Shown here: piece after piece, positions 53,869 to 63,876 of the stretch
Layout: every line of letters starts with the position of its first letter
How positions within the stretch are numbered: the first letter of the stretch is position 1
From: Blastococcus sp.
GTDB taxonomy: Bacteria; Actinomycetota; Actinomycetes; Mycobacteriales; Geodermatophilaceae
Assembly (NCBI GenBank): GCA_025465355.1
Contig: JAODNN010000183.1
Coordinates: 30,309-94,308 of the forward strand
DNA: 64,000 nt
Reading direction: 5' to 3'
Made by a program: the position numbers and the translations under genes
The notes under the pieces: generated by a model
Database searches by the model: none
Told to the model about the DNA's origin: nothing
The model's input: the letters and a program-made list of their open reading frames with translations, nothing else

Positions 53869-54303
53869 TCAGGTCTCGGTCGGGTAACCCAGCGCCCGGA
53901 CGACGTCGCCGATCCGCTCGAAGGTCTGCCCCTCCGGCAGCCGCCCGAGCTCGGCGAGGACCTCGTCGGGGGCGTGATGGCCACGCGCAGCCTCCACGAG
54001 GGCGGGACCGTCGTTCGGGAAGTCGTGCCGGACCAGCCAACGGGCGAGTTCGGCACGGGCGACGATCGCGTCGGGGTACATGCCGACCGGCGTACCGCCG
54101 ACCAGGGTGCCGGCGGGGTCTGCGTCGATGTCGGGATCGCCCTCCGCGACCGGCTCCACGTCGCGCCACTCCTCGGCGCGGGTCGACCGCTCGGCCCTCA
54201 TCGTGCCCTGGAGCTCGTGCTTGAGCTCCTCGTCCACGTGCACGCCGTGCTTCGTGCCCCGCTGGGACGCGCCGGCGAACTGACCTCCACTCTCGGTCAC
54301 CAT
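53869..54303 (-). CDS. DUF2795 domain-containing protein
   Basis: About 144 residues from ATG 54303; GTG 54300 suits the GAGGAGG spacing better. N-terminal 70 residues are charged and disordered (KHGVHVDEELKHELQG, EEWRDVEPVAEG), then a DUF2795 helical domain (DAIVARAELARWLVRHDFPND and VLAELGRLPEGQTFERIGDVV). DUF2795 proteins are small and of unknown function, often near stress or DNA genes. The 3' end is convergent with the coiled-coil gene. Confidence 0.82.
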   Translation of the reverse strand: MVTESGGQFAGASQRGTKHGVHVDEELKHELQGTMRAERSTRAEEWRDVEPVAEGDPDIDADPAGTLVGGTPVGMYPDAIVARAELARWLVRHDFPNDGPALVEAARGHHAPDEVLAELGRLPEGQTFERIGDVVRALGYPTET

Positions 54304-54620
54304 GCCTCCTCTGATGTCAGGGCCCGGACCGGTGCCGGGACCGGGCGTCGCTGTCCTCCCACCTCGTGCCCGCGCGCAGGGGGCCACACACCTCGCCCCG
54401 TCACCTGATCGGGACACCATTTCTCACCCGTTGGGGCAGTGGAATCCGCGCGATCGTCACGTAGCGTGCACTTCGACGGGGGGCGTCCCGGCATCATTCC
54501 TGTTCGCAGGGAGCGAACCGGCTACGCAGCGTGATATTCGCCCCTGTCCTCGATCGCCGGCCCGGTCGACTCCATTCCCCCGGGGTCGGCCGGGTCGGCC
54601 CGTACCTAAGCTCAGCCGAC
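54304..54620. other. 317-nt divergent promoter region, no gene recognised
   Basis: Lies between DUF2795 (minus) and the SIP-type reductase (plus). It must hold both promoters. A GC hairpin-like run occurs near 54318-54345. A weak TTAGGTA half-site (minus strand) lies at about 54602-54609, near the reductase start. I see no riboswitch, RNA or conserved small ORF. Confidence 0.4.
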
Positions 54621-55394
54621 GTGACCACTCCTGAGCTGCGCCCGGTCGACGTGCTCACCGTCGTCTCGGTCACGGACGCGACGCCGTCGGTACGCCGGGT
54701 CACCCTGTCCGGCACCGCGGCCGCCGTCGCCGGCGCGGGACCGACCGTCTCCCTGCTCGTCCCGCGCGTCGGCGACGCGGCACCGCGCTGGCCCGACGTG
54801 GCTCGGGATGGGCGGATCGTGTGGCCCTCGGGCGCCCACGGGGTCAGCCTGCGCAGCTACACCGCCCGCCGTCAGGACCCTTCCGCGGGCCTCGTCGAGA
54901 TCGACTTCGTGCTGCACGGCGACGGTCCGGCGGCGTCCTGGGCGGCCGCCGCCGCGCCCGGCGCGCCGCTCGGCGTCGCCGGCGGTGGCCCACTGGGCGA
55001 TCGCCCCGCCGGCCACCTGGTCCTCGCCGGGGACGAGACGGCCCTGCCGGCGATCAGCCGCATCCTCGCCGCGGCGCCGTCGACCACGCGCGGGACGGCG
55101 CTGCTCGAGGTCGCCGACGCGGCCGAGGAGCAGCCCCTGAGCGCCCCTCCGGGGATCACCGTGCGCTGGCTGCACCGGGGGGCGACCGCCCCGGGGGAGA
55201 GCAGCCTGCTGGCCCAGGCGGTCGCGGCGATGGACCGACCGGAGGGGGAGGACGTCTTCGTCTGGGTCGCCGCCGAGTCCGGAGCCGTCCGCACGATCCG
55301 TGCCGACCTGCGCGGCCGGTGGGGGCTCGGGCGGGCACAACACCACGCGATCGGATACTGGCGGCGGGGCCGCGCCATGTCGGCCGCCGGCTGA
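54621..55394 (+). CDS. Siderophore-interacting protein (SIP) type flavin reductase
   Basis: 257 residues from GTG 54621. FAD-binding motif LRSYTARRQD (about 80-89), the nucleotide segment LVLAGDETALPAISRIL (about 135-151), and WVAAESGAVRTIRADLR with a Trp-rich YWRRGRA end, all of the SIP/ViuB group. These reduce Fe(III)-siderophores with NAD(P)H to release iron in the cytosol. No siderophore transporter is next to it. Confidence 0.85.
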   Translation: MTTPELRPVDVLTVVSVTDATPSVRRVTLSGTAAAVAGAGPTVSLLVPRVGDAAPRWPDVARDGRIVWPSGAHGVSLRSYTARRQDPSAGLVEIDFVLHGDGPAASWAAAAAPGAPLGVAGGGPLGDRPAGHLVLAGDETALPAISRILAAAPSTTRGTALLEVADAAEEQPLSAPPGITVRWLHRGATAPGESSLLAQAVAAMDRPEGEDVFVWVAAESGAVRTIRADLRGRWGLGRAQHHAIGYWRRGRAMSAAG

Positions 55395-55461
55395 CGGTCT
55401 TTTCAGCCGTCTCACAGGTAGCGTTCAGGACCACCTCAGCCGGCACCCACAGTCTGGAGTG

Positions 55462-56226
55462 ATGACGACGGCATCCGCGCGCCCGACCGGAGGAGCTGTG
55501 GCCGGCACGTCCCCGACCGCCCGGACCCCACCGGAGGCACGGCTGCTGGTGGTGGACGACGAACCGAACATCCGCGAGCTGTTGTCGGCGAGCCTGCGGT
55601 ACGCCGGCTTCGAGGTGGCGACCGCTGCCGACGGGCAGCAGGCACTCGCGCTGGCCGACTCGTTCCGCCCGGATCTGCTGGTCCTCGACGTGATGATGCC
55701 CGGCCTCGACGGTTTCGGCGTCGTCCGGCGGCTACGCGATTCCGGCCGGCACACCCCGGTCCTCTTCCTCACCGCCCGCGACGGGGCCGAGGACAAGGTG
55801 TCGGGGCTGACCCTCGGTGGAGACGACTACGTCACCAAGCCGTTCAGCCTCGACGAGGTGCTGGCCCGGATCCGGGCGGTCCTGCGGCGCAGCCCGGGAG
55901 CTCAGCGGGCGACCGAGGCTCCCCGGCTGACGTTCGCCGACATCGAGCTCGACGAGGAGAGCCACGAGGTCATCAAGGCCGGCGCGGTGATCCCCCTGTC
56001 GCCGACGGAGTTCAAGCTGCTGCGTTACCTCATGGCCAACGCCGGCCGGGTGCTGTCCAAGGCGCAGATCCTCGACCACGTGTGGAACTACGACTTCAAC
56101 GGCGAGGCCAACGTGGTCGAGTCCTACATCTCCTACCTCCGCCGGAAGGTCGACACCACCGAGCCGCGGCTCCTGCAGACCATCCGGGGGGTCGGCTACA
56201 CCTTGCGGCTCCCCCGCGGGACGTGA
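55462..56226 (+). CDS. PhoP-type response regulator
   Basis: 254 residues from ATG 55462. Receiver with LLVVDDEPNI (29-34), Asp in LLVLDVMMPG (about 77), Lys in YVTKPFS (about 127); winged helix with LSPTEFKLLRYLMANAGRVLSKAQILD and VVESYISYLRRKVDTTEPRL. Close to mycobacterial PhoP in the fixed phrases TLGGDDYVTKPFSL and FADIELDEE. A disordered ~25-residue N terminus is as in PhoP. Coupled to the kinase by GTGA. Confidence 0.92.
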   Translation: MTTASARPTGGAVAGTSPTARTPPEARLLVVDDEPNIRELLSASLRYAGFEVATAADGQQALALADSFRPDLLVLDVMMPGLDGFGVVRRLRDSGRHTPVLFLTARDGAEDKVSGLTLGGDDYVTKPFSLDEVLARIRAVLRRSPGAQRATEAPRLTFADIELDEESHEVIKAGAVIPLSPTEFKLLRYLMANAGRVLSKAQILDHVWNYDFNGEANVVESYISYLRRKVDTTEPRLLQTIRGVGYTLRLPRGT

Positions 56227-57758
56227 CGACCGCCGTCCGAGAGACCTCCGGCCGCCGGCGCTTCCCGGCGGTCCCCCTACGGTTCACCCTGGTCGCGCTG
56301 CTGGTGGCGCTGGTGGCCCTCGCCCTCGTCGCCACCGGCTTCACGGCGACGTCACTGCTGCGCGGGTACCTGCTCCAGCAGCAGGACGAGCAGCTCCGCG
56401 GCGCCGTTCAGGACGTCGAGAGCGATCCGGGGCCCGTCCTCAACGCCTGCTTCAGCCACAACATGCAGTTGCCCGCGCCGTCCTACCTCGCCTGCCTGCC
56501 ACCCTCGACCGACACGCCCATCGTCCTGGCCAGCCCGACGCGCTCGCCGGCGGCGGAGCCCGACATCCAGGACTTTCACCCCGGACCGAACGGTGGCATC
56601 GCCACGGTGCCATCGGCGGACGGCAGCACGTCCTGGCGGCTCGCGTCGACCCGGCTGCTCGTCGGCGGCTACCGGATCGCGGTCGGGCGCGACCTGGACC
56701 AGGACGAGAAGGTGCTGCACCGGCTGGCCGCTCTGGAGGCCGTCATCGGCCTCATCGTCCTCACGGTGCTCGGGTTCGCCGGGTACGGCCTCGTGCGCAA
56801 CAGCCTGCGCCCGCTGACCGAGGTGGAGCGGACCGCCAGGGCGATCGCCGCCGGAGACCTCTCGCAGCGAGTGCCGGAGGGCGACGACCGGACCGAGGTC
56901 GGCCGGCTCACCAGGGCCCTCAACGGGATGCTCTCCCGGATCGAACGTGCCTTCCGTTCCCAGGAGGCATCCGAGGCCCAGGCCCGCGGCTCGGAGGACC
57001 GCATGCGCCGCTTCGTCGCGGACGCGAGCCACGAGCTCCGCACCCCCCTCACCTCGATCCGCGGCTTCGCCGAGCTGTACCGGCAGGGCGCGGTCAGCAC
57101 GCCCGAGGACACCAAGCGGCTCATGGAGCGGATCGAGGCGGAGGGCGCCCGCATGGGCCTCCTCGTCGAGGACCTGCTGCTGCTCGCCCGGCTGGACCAG
57201 CAGCGTCCGCTCACGATCGCGCCGGTCGACCTGGCCCAGATCGCCGGCGACGTGGTCCACGACGCCCGCGCGGTGCAGCCCGGGCGGCCGATCGCGCTGC
57301 ACCTGGACGAGTCCCTCACCGAGGCGCCCGTCGTCCTCGGTGACGAGAGCCGGTTGCGCCAGGTCGTGGGGAACCTGGTCACCAACGCGCTCACCCACAC
57401 GCCTGGGGAGGTGCGCGTGTCCGTCACCGTGGCGGGCGACCCCACCGACCCGGGGATGCTCGTGCTCCGGGTCGCCGACCAGGGGCCGGGCATGGACACG
57501 GCGGACGCCGGGCGCGCCTTCGAGCGCTTCTTCCGCGTCGACACGTCTCGGACCCGCACCGCCGGGGGCACCGGCCTCGGGCTGGCCATCGTCGCCTCCC
57601 TGGTGGCCGCGCACGGCGGCACCGTGGAACTGGCCACGGCGCCGGGGCAGGGCGCCACGTTCACCGTCCGGCTGCCCAGCTCGGGCCCCCCGAGCAGTCC
57701 TCCGGACGTTCCGACGTCCAGCGGGACCGAGCCGTCCGTCCCGCCACGGACGGCGTGA
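56223..57758 (+). CDS. PhoR-type sensor histidine kinase
   Basis: 511 residues from GTG 56223. Two membrane helices (about 20-42 and 172-194) flank an extracytoplasmic sensor (about 43-171) that contains two Cys in ACFSHNMQ and LACLPP. HAMP (about 195-248), H-box ASHELRTPLTSIRGFAELY (His about 271), and HATPase boxes DQGPGMD and GTGLGLAIV. The C-terminal Pro/Ser tail is disordered. Pairs with the regulator upstream. Confidence 0.93.
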   Translation: MTTAVRETSGRRRFPAVPLRFTLVALLVALVALALVATGFTATSLLRGYLLQQQDEQLRGAVQDVESDPGPVLNACFSHNMQLPAPSYLACLPPSTDTPIVLASPTRSPAAEPDIQDFHPGPNGGIATVPSADGSTSWRLASTRLLVGGYRIAVGRDLDQDEKVLHRLAALEAVIGLIVLTVLGFAGYGLVRNSLRPLTEVERTARAIAAGDLSQRVPEGDDRTEVGRLTRALNGMLSRIERAFRSQEASEAQARGSEDRMRRFVADASHELRTPLTSIRGFAELYRQGAVSTPEDTKRLMERIEAEGARMGLLVEDLLLLARLDQQRPLTIAPVDLAQIAGDVVHDARAVQPGRPIALHLDESLTEAPVVLGDESRLRQVVGNLVTNALTHTPGEVRVSVTVAGDPTDPGMLVLRVADQGPGMDTADAGRAFERFFRVDTSRTRTAGGTGLGLAIVASLVAAHGGTVELATAPGQGATFTVRLPSSGPPSSPPDVPTSSGTEPSVPPRTA

Positions 57759-57947
57759 TCGGCTTCACGTCGCCCGGGGTGGGGGGATCCGTGGCCGATA
57801 CCACCCGAAAGCGGGATGCTCGGGAGGATGACCGGCCCCGGACAAGGGCCGGGTGGGAAACTTTCGATCGCCGTTGTGCTCGCGCACGACGATTCCGCAC
57901 GCAGTCCGGACCCCGGGGTGCCGCACGACGACGACTCAGGAGCCGCG

Positions 57948-58691
57948 ATGACGATCGACGATGTCGGGGTGGCCCGGCGGGCGGCACGTGCGGCGGCCGA
58001 CGTCCTCCTCGAGCTCCGCGGCCGAGGCGAACTCACCGGCCGCGCGCTCGGCGACGCGGGTGACGCCGCCGCCCAGCGCGCGATCCTCGCTTCCCTGACC
58101 GCCGACCGCCCCGGTGACATCGTGTTCAGCGAGGAAGCGGTCGACGACCCGCGCCGGCTGCAGGCCGACCGGGTCTGGATCGTCGACCCGCTGGACGGCA
58201 CCCGCGAGTACGGAGAGCCAGGCCGGCACGACTGGGCGGTGCACGTGGCCCTGTGGTCCGCCGGGGAGCTCACCGCGGCGGCGGTCGCACTGCCCGGGCT
58301 GGGTGAGATCCTCGTCACCGACCCCGCTCCCGAACTGCCCACGCGGACACCCGGCCGGGTGCACGTCGCCGTCAGCCGCAGCCGTCCGCCGGCCGAGGCG
58401 TCCGCCGTCGCCGCCGTGCTCGACGCGGAGCTCGTGCCCCTCGGCTCGGCCGGCTACAAGACCGTGGCCGTCGCCCGTGGCGAGGTCGACGCCTACGTGC
58501 ACTCCGGCGGTCAGTACCAGTGGGACTCCGCCGCACCGGTGGCCATCGCGCGGGCCGCCGGGCTGACCACCTGCCGGCTGGACGGGTCGCCGCTGGTCTA
58601 CAACGACCCCGACCCGTGGCTCCCCGACCTGGTCGTCTGCCGGCCCGAGCTGGCCGACCGCATCCTCGACGCGATCGTCCCGGCCGCATGA
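57948..58691 (+). CDS. cysQ: 3'(2'),5'-bisphosphate nucleotidase CysQ
   Basis: 247 residues from ATG 57948 (GGAG 5 nt upstream). Inositol-monophosphatase fold; metal motif VWIVDPLDGTREY (about 78-90) and a second QWDSAAPVAIARAAG (about 193). It removes the 3'-phosphate from PAP or PAPS, protecting the sulfate activation made by the cysDN genes downstream. The longer upstream frame lacks a ribosome-binding site. Confidence 0.92.
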   Translation: MTIDDVGVARRAARAAADVLLELRGRGELTGRALGDAGDAAAQRAILASLTADRPGDIVFSEEAVDDPRRLQADRVWIVDPLDGTREYGEPGRHDWAVHVALWSAGELTAAAVALPGLGEILVTDPAPELPTRTPGRVHVAVSRSRPPAEASAVAAVLDAELVPLGSAGYKTVAVARGEVDAYVHSGGQYQWDSAAPVAIARAAGLTTCRLDGSPLVYNDPDPWLPDLVVCRPELADRILDAIVPAA

Positions 58692-58730
58692 GGCCGGTCC
58701 TGTACATCTGGAAGGACGGCGCCCCGAGCG

Positions 58731-58745
58731 CTGTTGCGGTAACAG
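58731..58745. promoter_or_regulatory. 15-bp palindrome upstream of cysD
   Basis: CTGTT-gcggt-AACAG, a perfect 5-bp inverted repeat with 5-nt spacer, 35 nt before the cysD start. Placed where a repressor or activator of sulfate assimilation would bind. No known regulator assigned. Confidence 0.35.
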
Positions 58746-58779
58746 ACCTGCCCTGTTCTCGATCCCCGGAGATTGTCGC

Positions 58780-59688
58780 GTGACGACCCCTGACTACCGG
58801 CTCAGCCAGCTCGAGACGCTGGAGGCCGAGTCGATCCACATGATCCGCGAGGTCGTCGCCGAGCTGGAGCGGCCGGTGCTGCTGTTCTCCGGCGGCAAGG
58901 ACTCGATCGTCATGCTCGAGCTCGCCCGCAAGGCGTTCGCCCCGGCCCGCATCCCGTTCCCGGTGATGCACGTGGACACCGGCCTGAACTTCCCGGACGT
59001 GCTCGAGTTCCGCGACCGCCGGGTCGCCGAGCTCGGCGTGCACCTGATCGTCGCCTCGGTGCCCGAGGCGATCGCACGGGGCACCGTCCGGGAGGAGCCC
59101 AACGGTTCGCGCAACCGCATCCAGACCCCGGTGCTGCTCGACGCGGTCGAGAAGCACGGGTTCACCGCCCTCTTCGGTGGCGCCCGCCGGGACGAGGACA
59201 AGGCGCGGGCCAAGGAGCGGGTCTTCTCCTTCCGCGACGAGTTCGGCCAGTGGGACCCGAAGAACCAGCGTCCCGAATTGTGGGACCTCTACAACGGCCG
59301 GATCCACCTCGGTGAGTCGATCCGCGTGTTCCCGCTGTCGAACTGGACCGAACTCGACATCTGGCAGTACATCGCCGTCGAGAACATCGCGATCCCCCCG
59401 CTCTACCTCGCCCAGGAGCGGGACGTCGTCGAACGGCAGGGGATGCTCTACGCGGTCAACGAGTTCATCACGCCGCGCGAGGGCGAGCAGGTGCGCCGCG
59501 AGACGGTGCGCTACCGCACCGTCGGCGACGCGAACCTCACCGCCGCGGTGCTCTCCACCGCCACCACCGTCGACGACGTCATCGCCGAGATCTCGGTGAC
59601 CCGCATGACCGAGCGCGGCGCCACCCGCGGCGACGACAAGGTCAGCGACGCAGCCATGGAAGACCGGAAGAAGGAGGGCTACTTCTGA
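58780..59688 (+). CDS. cysD: Sulfate adenylyltransferase subunit 2
   Basis: 302 residues from GTG 58780 (GGAG 8 nt upstream). PP-loop ATP pyrophosphatase with FSGGKDSIVMLELA (about 34-47). CysD forms APS from ATP and sulfate. Sequence features match family: GGARRDEDKARAKERVFSF, YFxxWTELDIWQYI and the C-terminal KKEGYF. Overlaps cysN as TGATG. Confidence 0.97.
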   Translation: MTTPDYRLSQLETLEAESIHMIREVVAELERPVLLFSGGKDSIVMLELARKAFAPARIPFPVMHVDTGLNFPDVLEFRDRRVAELGVHLIVASVPEAIARGTVREEPNGSRNRIQTPVLLDAVEKHGFTALFGGARRDEDKARAKERVFSFRDEFGQWDPKNQRPELWDLYNGRIHLGESIRVFPLSNWTELDIWQYIAVENIAIPPLYLAQERDVVERQGMLYAVNEFITPREGEQVRRETVRYRTVGDANLTAAVLSTATTVDDVIAEISVTRMTERGATRGDDKVSDAAMEDRKKEGYF

Positions 59689-60965
59689 TGGCCGCCGAGA
59701 ACACCGAGCACGCCGCCCGCAAGGACATCCTTCGCATCGCCACCGCCGGCTCCGTGGACGACGGCAAGAGCACCCTGATCGGCCGGCTGCTCTACGACAG
59801 CAAGGCCGTCTTCGAGGACCAGTACGAGGCGGTCGAGCGCGCCAGCGTCGGCGGCGACTACGTCAACCTGGCGCTGCTGACCGACGGCCTGCGCGCCGAA
59901 CGCGAGCAGGGCATCACGATCGACGTCGCCTACCGCTACTTCGCCACCCCGCGGCGCACGTTCATCATGGCCGACACCCCGGGCCACGTGCAGTACACCC
60001 GGAACATGGTCACCGGCGCCTCGACCGCCGACCTGGCGATCGTGCTGGTCGACGCCCGCAAGGGCATGCTCGAGCAGAGCCGCCGGCACGCCTTCCTCGC
60101 ATCCCTGCTGCGGGTGCCGCACCTCGTCGTCGCCGTCAACAAGATGGACCTCGTCGACTGGTCGGAGGCCACGTACGAGGCGATCCGCGACGAGTTCACC
60201 TCGTTTGCCGCCAAGCTCAACGTGCCCGATCTCACCGTCATCCCGATCAGCGCGCTGCACGGCGACAACGTGGTCACCCGGTCGACGAACTCGCCCTGGT
60301 ACGACGGCCCGTCGCTGCTGCACCACCTCGAGCACGTGCACGTCGCCAGCGACCGGAACCTGGTCGACACCCGGTTCCCGGTCCAGTACGTGATCCGCCC
60401 GCAGTCCGACGATTACCACGACTACCGGGGCTACGCGGGCACCGTCGCCAGCGGCGTCTTCCGCCCGGGCGACGAGGTGCAGGTGCTGCCCAGCGGGCTG
60501 ACGACGACCATCGCGGCGATCGACGGCCCGCGTGGACCGGTCGACGAGGCGTTCGCGCCGATGTCGGTGACCATCCGGCTGACCGACGACCTGGACGTCT
60601 CCCGCGGCGACCTCATCTGCCGGCCGGCGAATGCGCCGCACGTCACTCAGGACCTCGACGCGATGGTGTCGTGGATGAGCGACGAGCCGCTGCGCCCCGG
60701 CCAGCGGATCGCGGTCAAGCACACCACCCGCTCGGTGCGGGCGGTGGTGAAGGAGCTGCAGTACCGGCTCGACGTCAACACGCTGCACCGTCACACCGAC
60801 GCCGACGGTCTCGGCCTCAACGACATCGGCCGGGTACGGCTGCGGACCACCCAGCCGCTGTTCGTCGACGACTACGCCCGCAACCGGGTCACCGGCCGGT
60901 TCATCCTCATCGACGAGGCCACCAACGCCACAGTCGGCGCGGGGATGCTCACACCCACCAGCTGA
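59688..60965 (+). CDS. cysN: Sulfate adenylyltransferase subunit 1 (GTPase)
   Basis: 425 residues. EF-Tu-like GTPase: G1 GSVDDGKST (about 17-25), G3 DTPGHVQY (about 98), NKMD (about 151). It drives the CysD reaction by GTP hydrolysis. No CysC kinase domain is fused (the protein ends at the EF-Tu-like domain 3), so APS kinase must come from elsewhere. Second gene of the cysDN pair. Confidence 0.97.
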   Translation: MAAENTEHAARKDILRIATAGSVDDGKSTLIGRLLYDSKAVFEDQYEAVERASVGGDYVNLALLTDGLRAEREQGITIDVAYRYFATPRRTFIMADTPGHVQYTRNMVTGASTADLAIVLVDARKGMLEQSRRHAFLASLLRVPHLVVAVNKMDLVDWSEATYEAIRDEFTSFAAKLNVPDLTVIPISALHGDNVVTRSTNSPWYDGPSLLHHLEHVHVASDRNLVDTRFPVQYVIRPQSDDYHDYRGYAGTVASGVFRPGDEVQVLPSGLTTTIAAIDGPRGPVDEAFAPMSVTIRLTDDLDVSRGDLICRPANAPHVTQDLDAMVSWMSDEPLRPGQRIAVKHTTRSVRAVVKELQYRLDVNTLHRHTDADGLGLNDIGRVRLRTTQPLFVDDYARNRVTGRFILIDEATNATVGAGMLTPTS

Positions 60966-60977
60966 TAGAAGGACCCC

Positions 60978-61074
60978 CTCCTCCCCACCCCTCGCACGCT
61001 CGGGGCGGTACCCGGGAGGGGGCCTGACTCCTCCCCACCCCTCGCACGCTCGGGGCGGTACCCGGGAGGGGGCC
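60978..61074 (+). repeat. Tandem 47-bp palindromic repeat (terminator-like), two copies
   Basis: Two identical 47-bp units (60978-61024 and 61028-61074, period 50) lie after cysN. Each contains the core ccacccctcgcacgctcg with arms ggaccccctcc / gggagggggcc that can form a stem. The same core and arms occur in the phoU/gpmA terminator at 12365-12420 (minus strand), so this is a dispersed repeat family used at gene ends. Confidence 0.75.
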
Positions 61075-61101
61075 CGCCGCCTCCTGTGATGGAGTGGGCG
61101 G

Positions 61102-62391
61102 GTGGACGACAAGGGGACGGCGCGGTCGTCGGGTGCTGCCGCGCTCCTGGTGGCCGCGGTCGTGGCCGTCGCGCTCAACCAGCGGCCCGCCATCGTCGCC
61201 GTCGCTCCCCTCCTCGGTCAGCTCCGGGCCGAGACAGGGCTGTCCTCGGCGCTCTCCGGGCTGCTGACGACGCTGCCCGTCCTCTGCTTCGGCGCGTTCG
61301 CACCGCTGGCCCCGAGGCTGGCCCGGCGGATCGGCCTGGAGACAGCGGTCGCGCTGTCGCTGGTGCTGCTCGCCGCCGGGATCGCGCTGCGGCTGCTCCC
61401 TCCTCTCGCGCTGCTCTACGCCGGGAGCCTGCTGGCCGGTTCGGCGATCGCACTGGCCAACGTGCTGCTGCCCGCCTACGTGAAGCGGGAGTTCCGCCGG
61501 CCGGGTGCGGTGATGGGCCTGTACTCAGCGGCACTCAACGTCGGCGCCGCCGCGGGCGCCGCACTGACCGTGCCGCTCGCGACCGCGCTCGGCGTGGGCT
61601 GGCGGACGGCGCTCGGGCTGTGGCTGGTCCTGGCTCTGGCGGCCCTCGCCCTGTGGCTCCCCGTCGCCGGCACCGGTCACCAGCACCGGACGAGTGGGCC
61701 GCCCCCGGAGGGCGCCGATTCGTGGGCGCTGCTGCGCCGGCCGCTGGCCCGCCAGGTGACGGCCTACATCGGCCTGCAGAGCGTGCAGTTCTACTCGGTG
61801 GTGGCCTGGCTGCCGACGTTGCTCGCGGACGCCGGCGTCCCGGTCCGCGAGGGTGGTCTCCTCCTCGGCCTGGCCAACGTGGTGGGCGCCGCGGGAGCGC
61901 TGCTGGCCCCCGCCCAGGCCGGCCGGATGCGGACCCAGCGGCCGCTGATCCTGGTGGTCGCCGGCAGCTACGCGATCGGGCTCGGCGGCCTGCTGCTGTC
62001 GCCCGGCCACGGGACCCTGATCTGGGTGTGCGCGTTCGGGTTGGCCCAGGGAAGCGGTTTCGCGCTGGCGCTCACGCTGATCGTGCTGCGCAGCGCCACG
62101 CCCCTCGTGGCGGCCCGCCTGGGTGGCGTCGCGCAGTGCCTGGGCTACCTGCTGGCCGCGGCAGGACCATTCCTGCTCGGCGCCCTGCACGACCTGACCG
62201 GTGGCTGGACCTGGCCGACCGCGCTGCTGCTGGTCCTCCTGCTGCCGATGACCTGGATGGGCTGGGGCGCCGCCCGGGACGCCGTCCTCGGCGCGGAGGA
62301 AGCGCCGGTCAGCTCGCCGGCCGCAGCGTCACGGGAAGGTGCTCGAACCCCCGCAGGGTCCGCAGATCCCGCCGCACCGGAGCGCCGGTGA
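61102..62391 (+). CDS. MFS transporter (CynX/NimT family)
   Basis: 429 residues from GTG 61102, 12 membrane segments. CynX-type pattern: [13 protein letters not shown] near 27, then [30 protein letters not shown], and a pair of similar halves joined by a polar loop ([13 protein letters not shown]). Relatives move cyanate or are nitroimidazole or drug exporters; substrate unknown. The 3' end overlaps the convergent P450 relic by 83 nt. Confidence 0.88.
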   Translation: MDDKGTARSSGAAALLVAAVVAVALNQRPAIVAVAPLLGQLRAETGLSSALSGLLTTLPVLCFGAFAPLAPRLARRIGLETAVALSLVLLAAGIALRLLPPLALLYAGSLLAGSAIALANVLLPAYVKREFRRPGAVMGLYSAALNVGAAAGAALTVPLATALGVGWRTALGLWLVLALAALALWLPVAGTGHQHRTSGPPPEGADSWALLRRPLARQVTAYIGLQSVQFYSVVAWLPTLLADAGVPVREGGLLLGLANVVGAAGALLAPAQAGRMRTQRPLILVVAGSYAIGLGGLLLSPGHGTLIWVCAFGLAQGSGFALALTLIVLRSATPLVAARLGGVAQCLGYLLAAAGPFLLGALHDLTGGWTWPTALLLVLLLPMTWMGWGAARDAVLGAEEAPVSSPAAASREGARTPAGSADPAAPERR

Positions 62392-63611
62392 CCCGCAGGG
62401 CCGGGAATCGCTCGGCCAGCGTCCGCAACCCGACGACGGCCTCCAGCCGGGCGAGGCCGGCCCCCACGCAGTAGTGGATGCCGCCTGAGAAGGCGAGGTG
62501 TTCGCGGGCGTTGGGGCGGGTGATGTCGAACCGGGCCGGCTCCTGGAAGACGCCGGGATCACGGTTGGCGGCCCCCCAGCAACACCGTCACGCGGGCACC
62601 GGCCGGCACGTCATGGCCGGCGACCAGGACGTCGGCCGTGGCCGACCGGCCGGTGAGCTGCACAGGGCTGTCGTGCCGCAGCACCTCCTCCACCGCGCCG
62701 GGCCAGCCGGCGGGATCGGAGATCAGTGCCTCCCACTGGTCGCGGTGGGCGGCGAGCAGGACGACAGCGTTGCCGAGCAGGTTCATCGTGGTCTCGAAGC
62801 CCGCACCGAGCAGCAGCATCACCGTGGCGTGCAGCTCGCGTTCCGTGAGCCCCTCGTCGGAGGGTAGATGCACCAGCCGGCTGACCAGGTCCTCCCCGGG
62901 CGCACGGCGCAACCGCTCGAAATGCCCCCGCAGGAACCCGTGCATCGCACGCAGGCCGCGCTCCGCCGACACGTACCGGCCGAACGACAGGCCCGGGTCG
63001 AGGGTCGCCGCGGCCGCCGCGCCCCAGCGCAGGAAATCCTCGCGGCGCTCGACCGGAACACCGAGCAGCTCGGCGATGACCAGCACCGGCAGCTGGGCGG
63101 CGTAGCTCCCCACCAGGTCGACGGTGCCGCCGCGACGCTCGAGGTCGTCGAGCAGCGCGTCCGCGGTCCGCTGGATCATGGGTTCGAACGCCGCCGTCGC
63201 CCGGGGGGTGAACGCCCGGCTCACCAGCCGCCGGTAGCGCGTGTGGTCCGGTGGGTCGACGACCAGCATGGACGGCGGCTCGGCGACGCCGGTCGCCTCC
63301 AGCTCGTCGCCGTACTGCAGCGCCCACCGCACCGGCCGAGGGGCGGCCGACCGGTCCCAGCCCACCCCGAAGTGCTCGGAGCGCAGCACTTCCTGGGCGA
63401 CCGCGTGTGACGTCGTCACCAGACCGAGGCTGCCCGGGGTCAGCGGTCCGCGGGCCCGGAGCTCCTCGTGTACGCCGTAGGGCTGGTCCCGGACGGCGGG
63501 GTCGCGGAGCAGCCGGCCGACCGGGTCACCGCGACGCGCGCTGCGCCGGAGGTATGCGGCGGGCAGCGCGTGCCGGACCCCGTACCGGACGAGCGTGCGG
63601 GCCGGCCGCAT
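62309..63611 (-). pseudogene. Cytochrome P450, single-base frameshift near the 3' end
   Basis: Reads as P450 from ATG 63611: I-helix LLLGAGFETTMNLLGN near 270, ExxR in EEVLRHDSPVQLTGR (about 311-325). At the run of six G (minus strand, 62572-62577) the frame breaks to stop at 62559. Removing one G restores [14 protein letters not shown] and the heme loop [12 protein letters not shown], ending at stop 62309. So a single-base insertion separates the heme Cys from the rest; either a real pseudogene or a sequencing error. Confidence 0.85.
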
Positions 63612-63617
63612 GAGCCC

Positions 63618-63788
63618 CTAGCCCCGGCTGTCGGGCGCGGGGGCCGAGCCCGGGTCGCCGTTCCAGTCCTTGCCGGCAGTGTCGGCGTTCTCCGACGCGC
63701 TGTCGGTCTGCTGGGCGACGGTCTCGGCCATCTCCTCGTCGGACATGCCTTCTCCTGCGGCGTGGGTGGAGCTGGTCGGCTCGCTCAT
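63618..63788 (-). CDS. Small acidic hypothetical protein
   Basis: 56 residues from ATG 63788, GAGGA 7 nt upstream. Acidic and disordered: MSDEEMAETVAQQTDSAS, ADTAGKDWNGDPG. No membrane segment. Sits just upstream of the P450 on the same strand. Unrecognised. Confidence 0.55.
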   Translation of the reverse strand: MSEPTSSTHAAGEGMSDEEMAETVAQQTDSASENADTAGKDWNGDPGSAPAPDSRG

Positions 63789-63876
63789 CGCGCCGTCCTC
63801 TCTGTCGCTGACCTGGGTCGGATCCAGCGTCCCCGTATCCGGACAGCGGCAAACCACCGAGCCGGCCCGGGATCGC

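Noticed and set aside
54600..54621. IdeR/DtxR iron box before the SIP gene
   Set aside because: Only a half-site TTAGGTA; no palindrome.
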